A DNA stretch of 64,000 nt from Caprimulgus europaeus (taxonomy: Eukaryota > Chordata > Aves > Caprimulgiformes > Caprimulgidae), in NCBI GenBank assembly GCA_907165065.1, contig OU015541.1, positions 4,836,001-4,900,000 on the forward strand, in the 5' to 3' direction. The notes beneath the pieces are model-generated. The model was given only the letters and a program-made list of their open reading frames with translations. It did no database searches and had not been told where the DNA came from. Shown one piece after another: positions 47,501-62,500 of this stretch; the first letter of the stretch is position 1; every line of letters starts with the position of its first letter. A program made the position numbers and the translations under genes.

Positions 47501-50500
47501 GGTCCCTGACACTTTCCTTCCTAAGATAATGGGTATTAATGTGGCACATCTATGACTTGCTCTGCCTATAACTCTTGGAACTTCATGTAAATTGTAATGT
47601 GATGTTTTCTAATTGTCTGGGATGTACTCCTGTGGGTGTAAAGTGCTACCATGCTACAATCAGTGAGATTGGAAGAAGGTAGATCATTCCATCTCAAACA
47701 CTGCAGGGGCATCATGAAGTGCACCCAGAATCTCATCTCTTTTCATTCAGCAGCTCATTTCTTAGCTGAGGGCACGCTTGCCCTCAGCTAAGGTGATGGC
47801 AGTGATGTTTTCCTCCATAAACCCTGGTCCATCAGGGTGCTCTGATCCAGCGCGTGCTTCTCATTCCCTGTCCCCTGAGGTAAAGTTTAATCAAATGCAC
47901 ACACATGATTGAGCTAGCCTAAATATCAATAAATGTTTCTTTCAGGAGAGGCTTGAGATATTTAATATTTAATATGCCTTGGAAATTAACTTCTGTTTCT
48001 CAATTTGATTCCAGGCACTTTGGCGGCGAGCAGTGCTCACTGTCCCAGTGTGGGCAGGCACAACACAGATTATTTAACAATCCACTTTGTCTCATCTAAA
48101 ATATTCATGTTCACAGGCATCCGAATGTAGCTCTTAAAAAAACACGCACAAAAACCAAATGGTGCAATCTGAGCTTCACAGTTACCTTAAATCTCTGCTT
48201 TAGGCTACATGCCACAGTAATGCCATTTCCCTCATAGCTCTACCCTGTTGCCCTGGTTACTGGTCTAGATGAGAACATCCCTGCCATCCCTGCAGCTGGA
48301 CTTCCACAAACACCTCACCCACCTGAGGGCAACGCTGCTGAAGTTGCTTGCTTGTTAAAGTAGAAATACAGCCACCAACACATCCAGCAGCTTGCCCTTG
48401 TTCAAGTAAATATGCAGCTATAACAATTGCCTTTATCCTCAAATTCAGCTTTGAGGATAATTTCTATAATTGTATTATATAAATAAATAATTTTATTATT
48501 GTTTTTGTTAAAGCACTAGCCTTTCTGGAGGACCACAAAATCTTGATTACATCAGTGGAGCTTTAGGTAGATTTGGCAGAATTTTGTCTCCCACGTTGAC
48601 TTCTGTCTTGTTTTCTATTGAAAACAAGGGAATTCTGATAGAAGAGGGAGTTAAGATTTTTTTTTTTTTTCTGTGACCAATTGATAGCTGGAAACATGCT
48701 AGATTACTTTGTGTGTGATTCACTGCAGGAAACGGACTTGGTGCATGACAGTGTCTCATCTGACAGCACTCAGAGGATGCTCCATTGTAAAGGGAGGGTC
48801 CTCCTTGTTCTTAGATAGACTTACTTTGAGAGTTTCATTTCAATTTGCTGACGGATTTCCTGTCTTTCCTCATCTGTCCTCCTTGGGAAAATATTCCTGT
48901 CTTCCAGCTCCTGCTTACTTGGTCTGTTTCGTAGTTTTACTGCCAGCAGCTCTTTCTTGCATTTCCTTGGCAAAGTACCTGGGACATGCATGGAAAAGAA
49001 AGTTACTAGAAAGACAGTTCCTGGAGATGAAACATGAACACAGGGCAAGTGGGAAACTTAGAGAGTGACAATGATCAAGTGACAAAGATATGTTAGTGTG
49101 CAATGAGCAGTTGTACACATAAGGAGCACTACAGTTATGTGGAGCTCAGACACAAAACTGCTTACAAATGCAGAGGGATCGTATTCCTCTGTTATCTTGT
49201 TATCCATCACAAGTAAGCAGTGCTCTGCAAAATTATTTGCAGCTGAGACATGATTCACGTCGGGAGTTTAGAAGTCAAAGGCTGTGTATCTTGCCTCAGG
49301 CCTCTGAGCTTCCCTGTAACCCAGAACAAGCCCTATTTCCTGAACCAGTTAGAGGTTCCTTTGCAGAAGGACCGGATCTCTGTGACAGGAGTGGCTGGGA
49401 CACGTGCACCTTCTTCTTTGGCTCACCAGGACTAACCAGGAATAGAATGGAAACTGAAACAATGGAAGTGGTTGCTTAGCATGTGTGTATATATGCACAC
49501 ACACACACACATACATACATATATATAAGTATATAAAGTGTCATTCTGGTTTTCTGGCATTAGAAACTAGAAAATCAGAATTGTGAGCAGACACCATGTG
49601 TAACTAACACTAAATGTCAGCCATTATGTATGTCTGCATCCTGTCCAGTGTGACAGTGTCAAAACAGAACTCCATTTAGCAATCAATACTATACTGTTGA
49701 CATTAGGTTTTTCCTCTGAAGAGAGCTGTAAGAGAAGGCCAGGTTTTATGATGATATGCAGAATGCTGGCAACTTAATTGGGCATTCAGGCAATAAGAGA
49801 GACAAATACTTACTGTGATTGCATCACCTGTTGTGCTTATTGTACAAATATGATAACACATTTTCCATCAAACCAGACAACTAAAACATTGCCATTACAA
49901 AAGAACTATTCATAGGAGAACATGCAGCAAGTGTTTTGAGTAGGAGTCTACTGCTCTTTAGTGTGCTGGATGTTAAGTCCTTGATGCTGCCCCTCTGATG
50001 ACACTAGAAACATCCTTTCACTCTTACTGAAGGGAAGTGTGTTTGAGCTTAGGTGTTCTGTACCTCTGGTGTTATCTCCTTAGACTTCAGCGGGCTAAAC
50101 AAATGAAAATTTGACTCCTGAGATTATGAAACCATTTTGCCACGTGTTTGGAAAGGTATGCAATCGAATAGCTGTAAAGTAGAAAGCCGTCTCTATTTTT
50201 AAATGCAGCTTGAAAGTCTGAGGTGAAGCCTGTATTTGATGAGAGGCAGCTTGCTTATGATGGGGTGGGGAAAGAAGAGGCAAGTGCTGTTAAAACCAGT
50301 GAGCTGCTGAGTTATACTGGTAGGGCTGCAGTCTTCCAGCAATGATGTCACAGGTATATTGTAAGCAAGTAAATTTGCACCAGATCCCTGCACACCAATA
50401 CTGTGCTGTACTGGCCCTTCTGGTGTCCAGTCCAGGACTTCACCGGAGTCTGAAAATTGTCACTGCAGAGTAACACCGGTCAGGTGGAGTTTGGAGTATT

Positions 50501-53500
50501 TTCAGGGTATGCAGGAACTACAGTTAAATCTTTGTATTTCCTTCAGCTTGGGAGCGTGGTGTGTAATAGGCTATTTTGTTTTGGTTTCTTTTTACTTTAA
50601 AGGTTTTGGTTTTTTTAATTTAATGCTTCACCTTTTCTAGAAAAGGTCACCTCATTTTTGAAGAAAATGACATTTAATTGGTATTTTTGTTTGGCATTTG
50701 AGATAGGATTAAAGTCTGGTTTTTAAAGGATGCTCTGGAGGTTGGCAAGGTACTAAATCCTAAATAGATTCTCATTCCCAAATACTGGGGTTTTATTTGC
50801 TAGGGATCTGTGGGCCTACATTTTTATTACCACTATGATCTCAAATTTCTTTATGCAGAGAGGAGGAGTCTGTCTCATATCCACATATACATGTTGAGTA
50901 GACCGGGGCAGCGAATAGTTATGGTCTCCTTGTGTGAGCAGGGACAAGTCTCTTGATAGTTGCAGTGATCTAAAATTAAACATTTAGAAACCATAATCAG
51001 CTCAAAACCCCACTTAGACTCTAAAGCTGTGCCCTGGTTTAGCACTTTCCTCCTAATGCTTTCAAAGTCTGTTGCAAACATTAATTAAATTAAACCACGC
51101 AGACCTCTGAAGTAGTAGGTATACATTTAACAGATGGGTAAAGAAGAGAAATTGTTTGGCTGCTGCCACACAGAGCCTTCTGCTCACTGAATATATGACT
51201 CCACCAGAAACATTTGGCTCATGAAGCCACAGGCTTGGGACTCTTTCAAGGTTTTTCAAGCCTTCACCTCTCTGGGAGTGGGTGCAGAGTGGGTGTTTGA
51301 AGTGCTTGATCCATACAGCACAGGAACCAACTGAATTCCTTCTGGAAACAATCTGAAGCATGTTTGGGGCTAGAAAACTCCTGGGTATCCCTGAGCACCT
51401 TCTCATTTTCACCTGGCAATTTTAAACAGGCAGAAAGAGGAATTTGGTCATGTCAGAAGGTTGCTGCAGAGACTGCACGTGCACGTTAAGCCCAACGTCC
51501 CCAGAACGTGGCAGGCCCATGTGCTGGCCATCTGCACAGTGTGTTTGCGGGCAGTTCAGTGCATTCTGGGTGCACTGAAAGCAACACATGTACACACTGT
51601 ACAGCACATGCATACCTCTCTGCCCAGAACTGCTTTGAAGGAAACAAGGGAGCTCTACATATGGAGTCAACATCTTTTTTTTTTTTTTTTTGGAGATGAG
51701 TTATTCTCCCATTCATCAGTGACAGCTAAGGTATGAGCATGCAGGGCTATCCTTCCTCCCTGCAGGCTGTTATAAAACTACTTGCCATACCAACCTATAC
51801 TTGAGCTTTGATCTGTGGGAGGACATGGGCTAGAATCACAGTGATGTCATCTCATTGAAGGTCATCTGAAACCGATGCTCTGCAGGTAAAAGACTGGACT
51901 TTTTTGCAAGAAGTCCAGGCAAAACCTTTTTGCAAGGTTTTGAAGATGGTGTGGAAACATTGGCTTAAGCTAGCTCAGTGTATACCCTAGAGGCTTGTAT
52001 TTCAAAGTGAGACAGAACAATGCAGTATTTTGCTTGAAACAAAGTAAAATGAAGCTGCCTTGAATACTCCGAGGCTGCTCTGATGCACACCTAGAAAGAG
52101 TCTACTACTTTGTGAAATTAAAAACACCAATCATATCTGAAAAATCTCAACTTTAACCCAAATCCTGCTGTCTTATTAGAGGAGTAGAGAGCATGTAACC
52201 CACTCAGGATAAGCTGTGCTTACTTCATCCAGATGTCTGGATTTCTAAAAGGCTTATGCTACAGCCACTCCCATGGTCCATATGCACTGTGCACTGATTA
52301 ATCTTTAGGGTGTTTCACCAAATAAAAATGCAAGAGATGAGATAAGCTGATCTGCTAGTCTAAGGAGCTGTTCTCCATGCCTGACCAATTAAGTTAATTC
52401 CTGAAAAATAATACCTGCCTGACAAAGTGAAAAGAGGGAGATGATGTTACCCCATTCAGGGAGACATGCTGGGAAGCAGTGTGTAATTCACCTGGTTTCA
52501 TCTGGACTCGCCCACTGATGGCCAGTTCTGTTACTCTACCTGCTGCAGAAACCTGTATCTGATGTTTCAGAAATAATAAACAAATAAAGAAAACAAAACC
52601 AGAGAACAAAGAGGAAGTAAAGCCCTAAACTTGTTTTCCCACATCCATTTTCAGCACCCTAAGGCAAATTCCTTCCTGATAACTACCTCAGTGGAAAGTG
52701 AACCTGCAAATACCCTTATTTAAGCGTTTTCTTCCTAAGGGTTGTTTTTCCTGGTCAATAAAGCACGTTCAGTGACAGTTTGCCCCACAACCAAGCTATC
52801 TCAGGTGGGATCTTGGCTGTGTCTTTTTTCATGATTTATGGCAGCTCAGCTAGGTCAACTATAAATGCTTTGAAAATTCACACCCTTTTCATGCTTGATT
52901 TGCAAGTTCCTGACAAAAGTTCCTGGTTTAATTCAGTTGAATAATGACATTTAATTTCCTGTATGTTTTCTGTTCTTTCTTTCAAGCAAAAGGCAAATCC
53001 TAGCACTCATGGTGCTGGAAAGACCTTCCTTGCACTGGTTATCAGTTGTGTGCTATGTGCTATTTAGGTTATTTTTTAAATTCATGCACAAGACTACTGT
53101 CTTGCCTTGTGGTTTTGGAGGTTTCAAAGTATGATTTATTGAGTGGGGTGCTAATGGAAAGGCAAGGTAGAATTCCTTGCTTTTTCCAGAGCTATCTGTG
53201 ACCTGTACCAACCTCCCTGTAAGCATGGGGCTGTTGCATTGATGCACTGTTCTGTGTTGCAGTGGCAATGGCAAAGTTGGTGATGTGTTAAGGCAGTACA
53301 CTAACTGTAAGGCAATTTTAGGTTAATGGATATTTTTACCTCCTGACTCGCAAACCAGCCTAGATATTAAATAATTGCTCAAGATTATGCAATGCATTCC
53401 TCACATGCCTCAAGAAAAGGTAAAATGAACCAAATGGAGAAGCAACTTTCTCCTTCAAGATATTTTCTCTGGATGTTTGTCCTTCCTAGATTCATTGATT

Positions 53501-56500
53501 GCTTCCAATTTTCACTCTATTGGAATAATAGTTCTAAAATGAGATGTTTCCAAAACATCTGCAGCATTGGCACCAGGTACACAGGAAGCTGTGCCTGTGG
53601 ACAGGATGTGTCTGCACGTGCTGCCGTTCGGACGTGGCAGTACTGAAGGTATGTCAGTAACCGAAAGGGTAAAGCACACTGGTGTGTTGGCTTATCAACA
53701 GAACTTTAAACATCGTCCTAGCATGTAGTACCTACCAAGACAAGCATGATCACAATCACTATGACTCAAATTTAACTTTAGCTTTTCAGCAGGATTCCTT
53801 GAAAAAATTGATGTGACAATAGGGGAATTTCTACTGCTCAGTCCTTTCTGTTGCATGCTGCCTTGTTTAGAGCATTCCATTAGGCTATGGTAGTGTATCT
53901 TTATAATATAAGTGACTTTCCTTACCAGAAATAATGGAGTCATTCAAAACTTCTTCATCCTGATAAAAAACAGAGTCTTCCTTGAGCTCCGAGTTCATGA
54001 TCATGTTTTCTTTGTTCTCATCTGATTCTTTAACCGAGTTCCGCTTATTTTCTGAATCACTGCTGTAGCTCAGGGCGTTCTCCTTTTCTTTGTTGCGCTC
54101 AATGCTAGATGTTCTGGATGGACGGACATCCACTCTTTTTTTTGGAGAGCCTTTGCTTTCTCTTCCATGGAAGCTGTGGGTGGAAGATGCACAGCCCAGT
54201 TTTTACAAGAGACTGTTTTATTGCCACAGTAGGATCTTATTGTTATATGAGAATGAGCAGAATGTCCTGTAGCTCATAAAGGCTGGGGCAGAGAGTTCAA
54301 CATGGGACAACACGGGATGGCATTCTCAAGGCTGTGTTGAGAATAGCTAATGCAGATCTACTTTCCTGTCTCTGTCATAAAAATAAGGTACAGAAGGGTA
54401 GTGACTAATGTATTTCTTTGATATATAGCCACATGCTATACTGTAGTGATTTAAAAAACCCACACGGCACATCCTTCTAATGTAAAACATACATGGAGTG
54501 AAATATTACCATTCTGATATTTTATGATCATGAGAAAGGTTTAACAGGGCCTGGAAATAATATCGTACGAATCTATTCCCCATGACAATAGCTGATGGAA
54601 TTGAGAAATGTTACCAGCTTAACTGCAAAGCTCTCTGATGGAAAAGGTTATCTCTTTCCTCCTCTAACACACAGGAGAGCTTGTAATGAAAACCAAAGTA
54701 CCCAATGTACTCCCACACAAGCATTGTATTAAAATTGGATATCATACATGCTTATGTATAAGCCAAGAGACATACACCGAAATAACGGCATTTCTCATAC
54801 ATAAAGTTCTGTTATCTAGAGCAGGATGTGCCTTAGGTACTCTAACTTGGTATCATGTGGGGAGATTTTCTTTTGCAATAGGTCAAGGATTATCAAATGA
54901 TTCTACCTGTTTGAAAACCTACTTCCATGTCACAGTAGCCTCCTTACAAAGGAAGAACATAATTTAAAGTAACTGCCAAATTAAGCAGTTTAACCAGGGA
55001 TGGATGTTCGAAGTAGTGACATCAAGAGGAAGGCAAACCCAAGCTGCAGGAGTAGATAAAATGCTAATAACAGGGTAAGGGACATTTACTAAGAAAAATG
55101 ATTGAGTGAAATAACTGTCCTCATGCAGCCGTATCGGCCAGAGGCTGTAGGTACCTGTCCTGCCGGTGTTTGGTGGCCAGAGCCCTGTGGAGTTCTTCAA
55201 TGACTCTGCTGGGAGGTAAAGGCAGATGGACGGCAGCCAGGTGAGGGGAGCCAGTTGGCGTTGTTACCTGTCCTCTGACATGGGGATCTGAACTTTTCTG
55301 GCCAGAGGGATGGAAGAGGGCAGCTTGTCCTGAGATTTGGGAGGAACCAACAATGACATAATTCTTCAGGATGGTGGAAGGAGGAGATTTCATGGCTGGG
55401 TCATCTATTTCACTTCCCCCTGTCAAAATACAAGAGGGTAAGAGGTTGTGCAATGCTGCTTATTTTGTTGCACACAGTGTCTGCACTGAAATTAATTTGT
55501 TGTGTTGAACAGAGGCAAATGGTGAAGTTTTATTCTTGCTAGGAGGTAACTGGTTAAGCTGAGTAACTGTATGAATTCAGAAGGTTCATACTACACAGAT
55601 CCAGATCTTTGGTCTGGAAAAATAGATGCCTCCCCCATTTCCCCTCTTTCCCACAGCATCACATGCTCCTTTTTGTAGCCCACCAATGCATTCTTGATTG
55701 CCAGTCCTCTTCCTCCTAAGCACCGATGGCTTGTACTGTGGTGGCTTTCCAGTCTAGCACTTTCTCTGCTGGACTCTGACAGACTGTATTAAAATTTATG
55801 CACTGTGGTTCTCAGTCAGGACAAAATGTACCAGTGTCTGTTACCTGCTCCTCTGTGACTGCTGCACAACTTAGACCTCTGTCTTTCAGATGCCAGTTGA
55901 GGAAATGCCAAAATCATTAGAATCTGAGGATAACGTTTGCATAACAAAACTTGCCAGATGAAATCAAAATGAAAGATGTGGTATTGAGAAAAAAAAAGAA
56001 TGGGGCAATCCAATCCTTTTTATCCCCAGATTCAGGTATTTTTTTATGCCATGTAAGAATTTCATTGGAAATTAGGCTTTAATAAACACATTTATTACCC
56101 GAGTCCAAACAGAGCGGACATTTCCCTGGTTGTAAATTTCGTAGTTTCACACTCTTAAGATAACTGAACATCTGGCCTGAAAGAGATGCTGATTGATTTT
56201 TCTGTTCTCAGTTCTCTTCCCCTTTCCCTTATATCTCTGTCCCAAACCTCTGGCATATGGCATTGTTTACACCAATAGCTCAGTCTGGATGTAAGAAGGC
56301 AACTCAAGTGCCTCATACAGAGTATTTCTTTCCTCTTGTTGCCACCTAGTGTTTTAAAGAGGAATTTAAACTGACAGCTTGTACAGCTTTTGTACAAACT
56401 TGTTTTCACTGATAATTTTTACTTTCTTCACTTAGTTTTGAGATAAATCCTTCAGTTCATAGCAGAGAAAAACTTCTGCTCAAGCCAGGATTACCCTGAA

Positions 56501-59500
56501 ATACCCATGTAGGACTTGGTTCTGATTAGCAGGGTAACTTTACTAAAAAACTGGAGAGGACAAAGTAGACTTGAATATTAACTTCATTTATTAAATATTT
56601 CCTCTGAGATCCAACATCCTGCATAATGGTTACCAACTACATTCCTTTCCTTAAGTTCACTGCTGGAAATCTGGAACAGCGCCATAAGGGTCGCACAGAG
56701 CTGGGCAGCTGAAGGTTGGAGGGCAGAATTACTGAGGACAACAGCAGAAGCACAAAAAGGAAGGATTGCTCCTGTAGCCATAACCAAGGTCATACATCAA
56801 AAATTTGAGAATGATAATGCGAAACATGGTCTCTCTTTCACATCTGTGGGGTGAGGAGGAGGGCATCCTTCAAGGAGGAGAGTTGCATCCATATTACAAT
56901 CTTCTCATTCTAAGAAAGATCTAACTTACGGGGTTTTTTTCGTTTTTAGAAGGCATCTTTGCACATTTCTCTCCCTCCAACCCAGAACCCTAACCAATGG
57001 CCAGAGCTTTTTTGATCTCTATGCATCCAGGAAACAGAGGTCAAGCTAGTGCAAAAGTTACCTATTCAAAATTAGAACATGTCAGAAAGCACAGGGGCAT
57101 TTCTTCAGCTGTTTAGGTGCCCGGTGTGCAGTGTCTTGGCGATGACACCTGCCCACCTCGAAGCTCCTCCTGCGCTGATCATGATGGTTGCTGCAGCCAG
57201 GACGTAGCCAACCTCTGCTAAGCAAAGATGTGCATTTTGGCACTCAAGGGGATTTTGACTATGTGCTACTGTGGAGATGCACAGAGGACATTTATGATTG
57301 ATCATTGCTCATTGAATCATGGCCTGAGGGGCTGAAAAAATCACCCCTTGAGTCACTCTATACCACTGCACAGTGAGAGAAGGTGTTGGTGTTTTCTCAG
57401 AGCAAGAACCCTGGGTGCAGCTCAACCTTAAAGCAGTGAGAGAGGAGACTTTGTTTTATCTTTATACTTGTTTGTTCCTGGAACAGGTCAATTTTGTCCT
57501 CATTGCAGCTTGGGCCAATATTGAGAGTTGAGTGTTTCCTTAGATCACACCTTATTTGTCCTGATGATGGCTGTTCAGTGAATAATCTTGCAAAGTGATG
57601 TCTTGGCACCTTGCCCTGTTCCCCCTCTCTCTGTGATTAATTGGTGCTTGGCTTATTCCTCACTCTTCTGCTAACAGTGTCTCTTAACATTGTTAAAGAG
57701 GAAAAAAACTAAACACAAAAGAGCTTTGTCTTTTTTTTCTTTCATAATCACTCTTTGTTTCTTTCTCCCCATACATTTGTATTTCCTTTCACTCACTGAC
57801 AGTGTTTATTTAGTCTCCACTTACCACTGCCTCCACATCCACACAAAAATAAACAAATGTATAATCGCTGTTGAAAAAGGATCTGTAGTTATTTGAGTCA
57901 TTGAGAAAACTAAGAGTTGTTCTTTGTGGAAAATTTAGATGAGAATGAAATACCAAAACTCAGACTGTCTTGGATGTCAGAGGAAATACTTTGGTTAAGT
58001 AGCAAAATACCTAGACTCAAAATGCTGTTAAGTGCCTGGTGGAGCTGTAATCTCATGACCTTCTATGGGTCAGGTTTTCCAAATAGCCTCCATCTCACAC
58101 AAAGCTTGAACTTCTCATCAATTGAGCAAAGTCAAAGGGGTGTCCTGGTTGTGCCTGTTCATGTTGCAAGGTGGAAGGGGCAGGCTAGAGCTTGGCTCAT
58201 AGCAGAGAATGTTGACACAATCAGAACAGCAGCTTCCAAGAAGCATTATGATACCATTTTGAATCTAGCTGCTACTTAAAGTCTTAGGGCCTTTAAGCAT
58301 GGACAAAATATGGATATTTTCCATGTGAAACAAATACTTGTAATTTTCCTCAAAAAGACTGAAGATCCCAGTATTTTCTATGATGAACCCCAGTGGTGAG
58401 ATCACAATGCCCCTCTGATATTTTGTTTCCTGATGACTTTGGAAACCCTATTCTTTGTGCCAGTAGATGAGTGTGGATGTTAACTGGGGCTGAGATAATG
58501 GCTGTCACTTAAAAGTTTAAATATCCAACAAGTTTGACACTTAGATGTCAGGACTTGATTCTAATTTGCAATAAGGCCTTTTTAACTGCTTTTACCATAT
58601 GCAGGGGCCCTAAAATTGGAACAAATTAAAATCATATTCACTTTAACACTCTTTCTGTAGTGCCAGAACATTGGAAAATGTAAAAACATTGGCAATACAT
58701 TAGAAAATCAAGCCCAGAGAAATTGCTCTTGAAACATTCAATGAAGCCTGGCACAGAGGATTGCTTTGTGGGAGCCAGGTGTATCACTTATGTGTGCTCT
58801 GTGTAACTAAACCACATTTCATAGCTCTAGTTTAGACCTACCCTAGAGTGCAAATCCTTCAGCCTGAAACCTCTACAGAACCTATTGACTTGAACTTGGG
58901 TTTGGCTGTTGTACTGTTACCCAGAGGGAGCCTAGGCAATGAAAACATTGAAATCTTCCTTGTGTTTTATGAGATACCAATGTGAGCATCTGATTCAGCA
59001 GTTGCTTTTGTTTGTTTTACATGTGTTTAGTGCAACAGACTCGCAACAAATAATCCTCTGGGAGATTCAGATAAATACTTGAAGTACAAAGATCAGTGCG
59101 TTGTTATCAGGCAACCGGACCGCTCTGTTCGTGGCAATCGTTAGCATTCTGGTCACTCAGTATCACTGCCCTGATTCACAGCAGCTTGGGGCAATGGGCT
59201 TTAAAAAGAACGTAAGGAAAAAATGACACACTGTGCTGTGTAGGTGAACAATGTGTAGGGGAGGGGCAAGTCTTTACTGACCAGCAATGACTGACCTGTG
59301 ACGCTCTTTGTGATTTTGGAGATTGCCTTAGGTGCTGGAGCTGGGAGCAGTGGAGGGCTGGGAAGCTGTGCTGGGTTTCTTTCTGTCTGTTTCTGGGGGG
59401 AGTCTGTGGATTCAGATACTTGTAAGGCTTGTGGACTGTCTTCAGATGCTGGCAGGCTGGCATCTTCTAATTCTTCTGTGGGTGCTGAAGGTTTCTTGGC

Positions 59501-62500
59501 TAGTAGGAAAAGGAGTAAAATCAATGGAACATGAGGTTAATAATAATGATAGGCCAGGGGACAATGCCAGGAACATTCAGAAAAACAGAACACATGGCAC
59601 ACAGCTAGAAGCACTTTTCCATGGTGAAAATAATTATTGTCTGAAATACCCAAACAACCAAGGCAGGTAAAGCCTTTTTCCTTTGTTGTTGTTGTTGTTT
59701 TGTTTTTAATAATGAAAACAGAAAGGCAAACCAACTTTTGAGAACTGCAACAAATTTTCCTACAGCCTGCAGCTGCCGTGGCACAGTTAGGGCAAAGAGT
59801 ATCGAACCAGTAATACTGCATGAAAGCTGACCTTCCAGTTGTTTGTTGTATGTATTTATTTTCACAATTTAATTTTTATCTTATTTAATACATGACTTCA
59901 ACTTGCATCCCAAGTCTTCTCTTACTGCACCTGACTCCAGAACTGTTGAGTCTTTCTTGAGGTTAAAGTTGATAACCAAGAAAAGCCTGCCATAAAAATA
60001 TTTACTGGTGGATCTCAGCAACTCATGCAGAACAGAGAATGGATGAAGTACTTAAGAAAAACTTCAGTCACCAAAGCCTTAATCTGAGGTGGTGTAGCAG
60101 TGCTCATTTCAGGGTAAATGGCAAAAGCACTTAGCTCTTAAAGTTAGTGCAGGCTGGATCACTGGCAGTTTCATCACATTGACCTGGCTGTGATGAGGGC
60201 ACAGGGGAATAGATCCAGAAAGGCATGAAGCTGAAACAGGAGATAGGTGGAATTTCAGTGATGAAGTCCAAAATTAACATCCTTGAATCCTGCTTAGACA
60301 CCAGCTGACTCTGGCAGTGCTTGGACTGGCACAGCGCCTTGCTGTTTGACTTTCACACTCTGTTACATGTCCTCATCTCTGCCTTGGCACACACGGGCAC
60401 CCACAGAGAGGCTTGAGCCTGACTCTGATCCAAGACCCCAGCCAGGGCCAAGCTCTCTCCAAACTGCATTTCCAGCCACTGCAAGCTCAGTAGTAGCCAT
60501 GAGGGTTACTTTTCCTACCCTGGCAGGTGAAGCACTCGCCCAAATGGAGAGATCAGTGTTTAAGTCTCTCCTCAGCATGAGAGAGGTCCAAACTGCTTGG
60601 GCTGGATAAATGGCAAATCTCAGTCCTTGAAGCATTCTGGATTGTCTGAACCAAGTACCCTCCCCTCCACCCAGTCTAGGACATCTCCTAAAAACTCACA
60701 GCACTGGGCACCCGCAGCTGCCACGTTGCAAATCTTTTCTTGGCTCACTTTTATATCTTATTTTCAATATCAATTTGCTGTATTAATGAACATTCAGCAT
60801 CCTCGTTCAGAGTGCATGGGGAGGCACCAGAGCACTTAGGCAGTTGGAAACAATAGCATTGGCAAGATAATGGCATTTAATTTGTTGACAAACAGATTAA
60901 TGAGTATGCCTAGAAGAGGAGGAATGAGTGTTTATCATTCAAAAAAGAGAGGAAAGTAGAATAAATACACATTTTTAAGAGGAATTCTTGTGAAATTTGG
61001 CTAGATAGGAAAGCTGCCATATGTGATAGTTGCCTGAATCATAGAAAGAAATTATTTTAAATATACTTTTAGGGAAATGCTTTGTTTCAGGCTGATATCA
61101 CTTTGTATTTTTGTGCCTATTGCATAGAAGACAAAATGTGGAATAGAGGAAGAGAAAAATAAAGTCACTAATGGGTTACAAAACAAAAAGATCAAGAGCT
61201 CCAGTAGTTGTTAGTAGCTTGATAGGAGAATTAGTCAGATTTGAGTGCATTCCCCTGAGTGGAGCGATACTTTCTTCTGGCAGTAACTTCACTGAAGTCA
61301 GTAGAGCTCCTGTGACGTGAAGTGCTGTTTGGCACAGATGCAGAGGAGCAGCCACAGTGGGACCTTTCCTGTAGAGAAGGTGAATCCAAAACACACCTGG
61401 CCTCAGTCAAACATCTTTTTGTTTCTGAACTCCCTTGTGTTCTGAGTAGCACCACAAAAGCAAACTGCCATCGTGCGCTGTTGTCTCAAGAATGCCCATT
61501 TTACATTCCCTGCAAAGAACAGTTTGCTTCTGTTCTGTGGTTGTTTCTGGTAACAACAGTACACGTTTGACTCGGTCTGAAAGCAGACCTGAGTCTTGAG
61601 TACACAAACCTATTAACAGATTTCATATTGCAGAGTGGATGTTATCGTGCTGAAAATACTCCAAGTGCTCAGCACTAGACTCTGCCAGGGTACCTAATTA
61701 TTCATGGAGTGCCACTTGTTGAAATGCCATCTCACTGCTAGGTAGAAATCCTCTCCTTGGGACTGCCCCCAAGGCCTTTGGCTAGGCTAGGGGGGCAGGA
61801 ACTGCTCTCTTTCTGCCTAGGCTGTTCATTTTCTGTGTCTTAACCAAACATGAAGTCTACAAAAATTTCCTTTTGTTCCTTCCTCTTCCCCTCCCTGGCC
61901 TTCACCCCACATCCTCAGGATGAAATGCAACATATAGAGTATAAAGCAAATATATCCATTTTGTTTCTAACTGGTCAAATATTGTATGAATTTGTGGAAA
62001 GACACCTACTGTACTGGGCCTGGATTGAGCCCAAGGACAAACATTACAATAAACTCAGCATAAGAGAGCAGAGCCATAAGGTTAAATACATGGTACATTA
62101 TTAGTGCCATCTTTCTGGGATAGCCTTTCCCAGTGATAAGAATTAGCAAGTTCAGAGATAAATTTCCTTAGTGATATGGAACACACTCTAGAAAAGTGTG
62201 TTATTGCTAATAATAGCAGTGCCTGAAGGATTCTGGTCAAGATGTTGATCTAGTTGTTCCAAGAACAGGGAGATGAATGGGTTTTGTCTCAATTAATTTG
62301 TAGGGTGATACAAAAGCAAACATAGCCATAAAGGATAGAGTTTGAAGAGAAAGGAAAAGCATTAAGGGTATGTATTAATGGAAGCTGTCTATGTCAAATT
62401 CTCTACTTTGTCTCTATTTTAAGAGACAAAAAAGAGAGAGTATAAATCTTTAGAAGCCCACAGACAGTGTTTTGGGATGTTTCTTGATGAAATAACACAT

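Larger units (their letters stand above)
28786..48824 (-). other. PHACTR3: PHACTR3 intron E-F (20 kb)
   Basis: The largest intron in the window separates two RPEL exons. It holds a CpG-rich island (31.1-32.1 kb), a 52-bp tandem duplication, poly-T runs, a perfect palindrome at 47761 and MEF2-type motifs, all listed separately. I recognise no protein-coding exon or mobile element in the remainder. Confidence 0.75.
48979..53925 (-). other. PHACTR3: PHACTR3 intron D-E (4.9 kb)
   Basis: Non-coding sequence with a CA/TA microsatellite (49482-49537), a poly-T run (51674-51692) and a pair of small hairpins (51894-51942). No exon was recognised. Confidence 0.75.

Noticed and set aside
54090-54272. 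+ strand open frame overlapping PHACTR3 exon D
   Set aside because: It is a shadow on the opposite strand of a well-supported coding exon.
59298-59670. + strand open frames over PHACTR3 exon B
   Set aside because: They are antisense to the Pro/Ser-rich coding exon, whose composition suppresses stops on the other strand.
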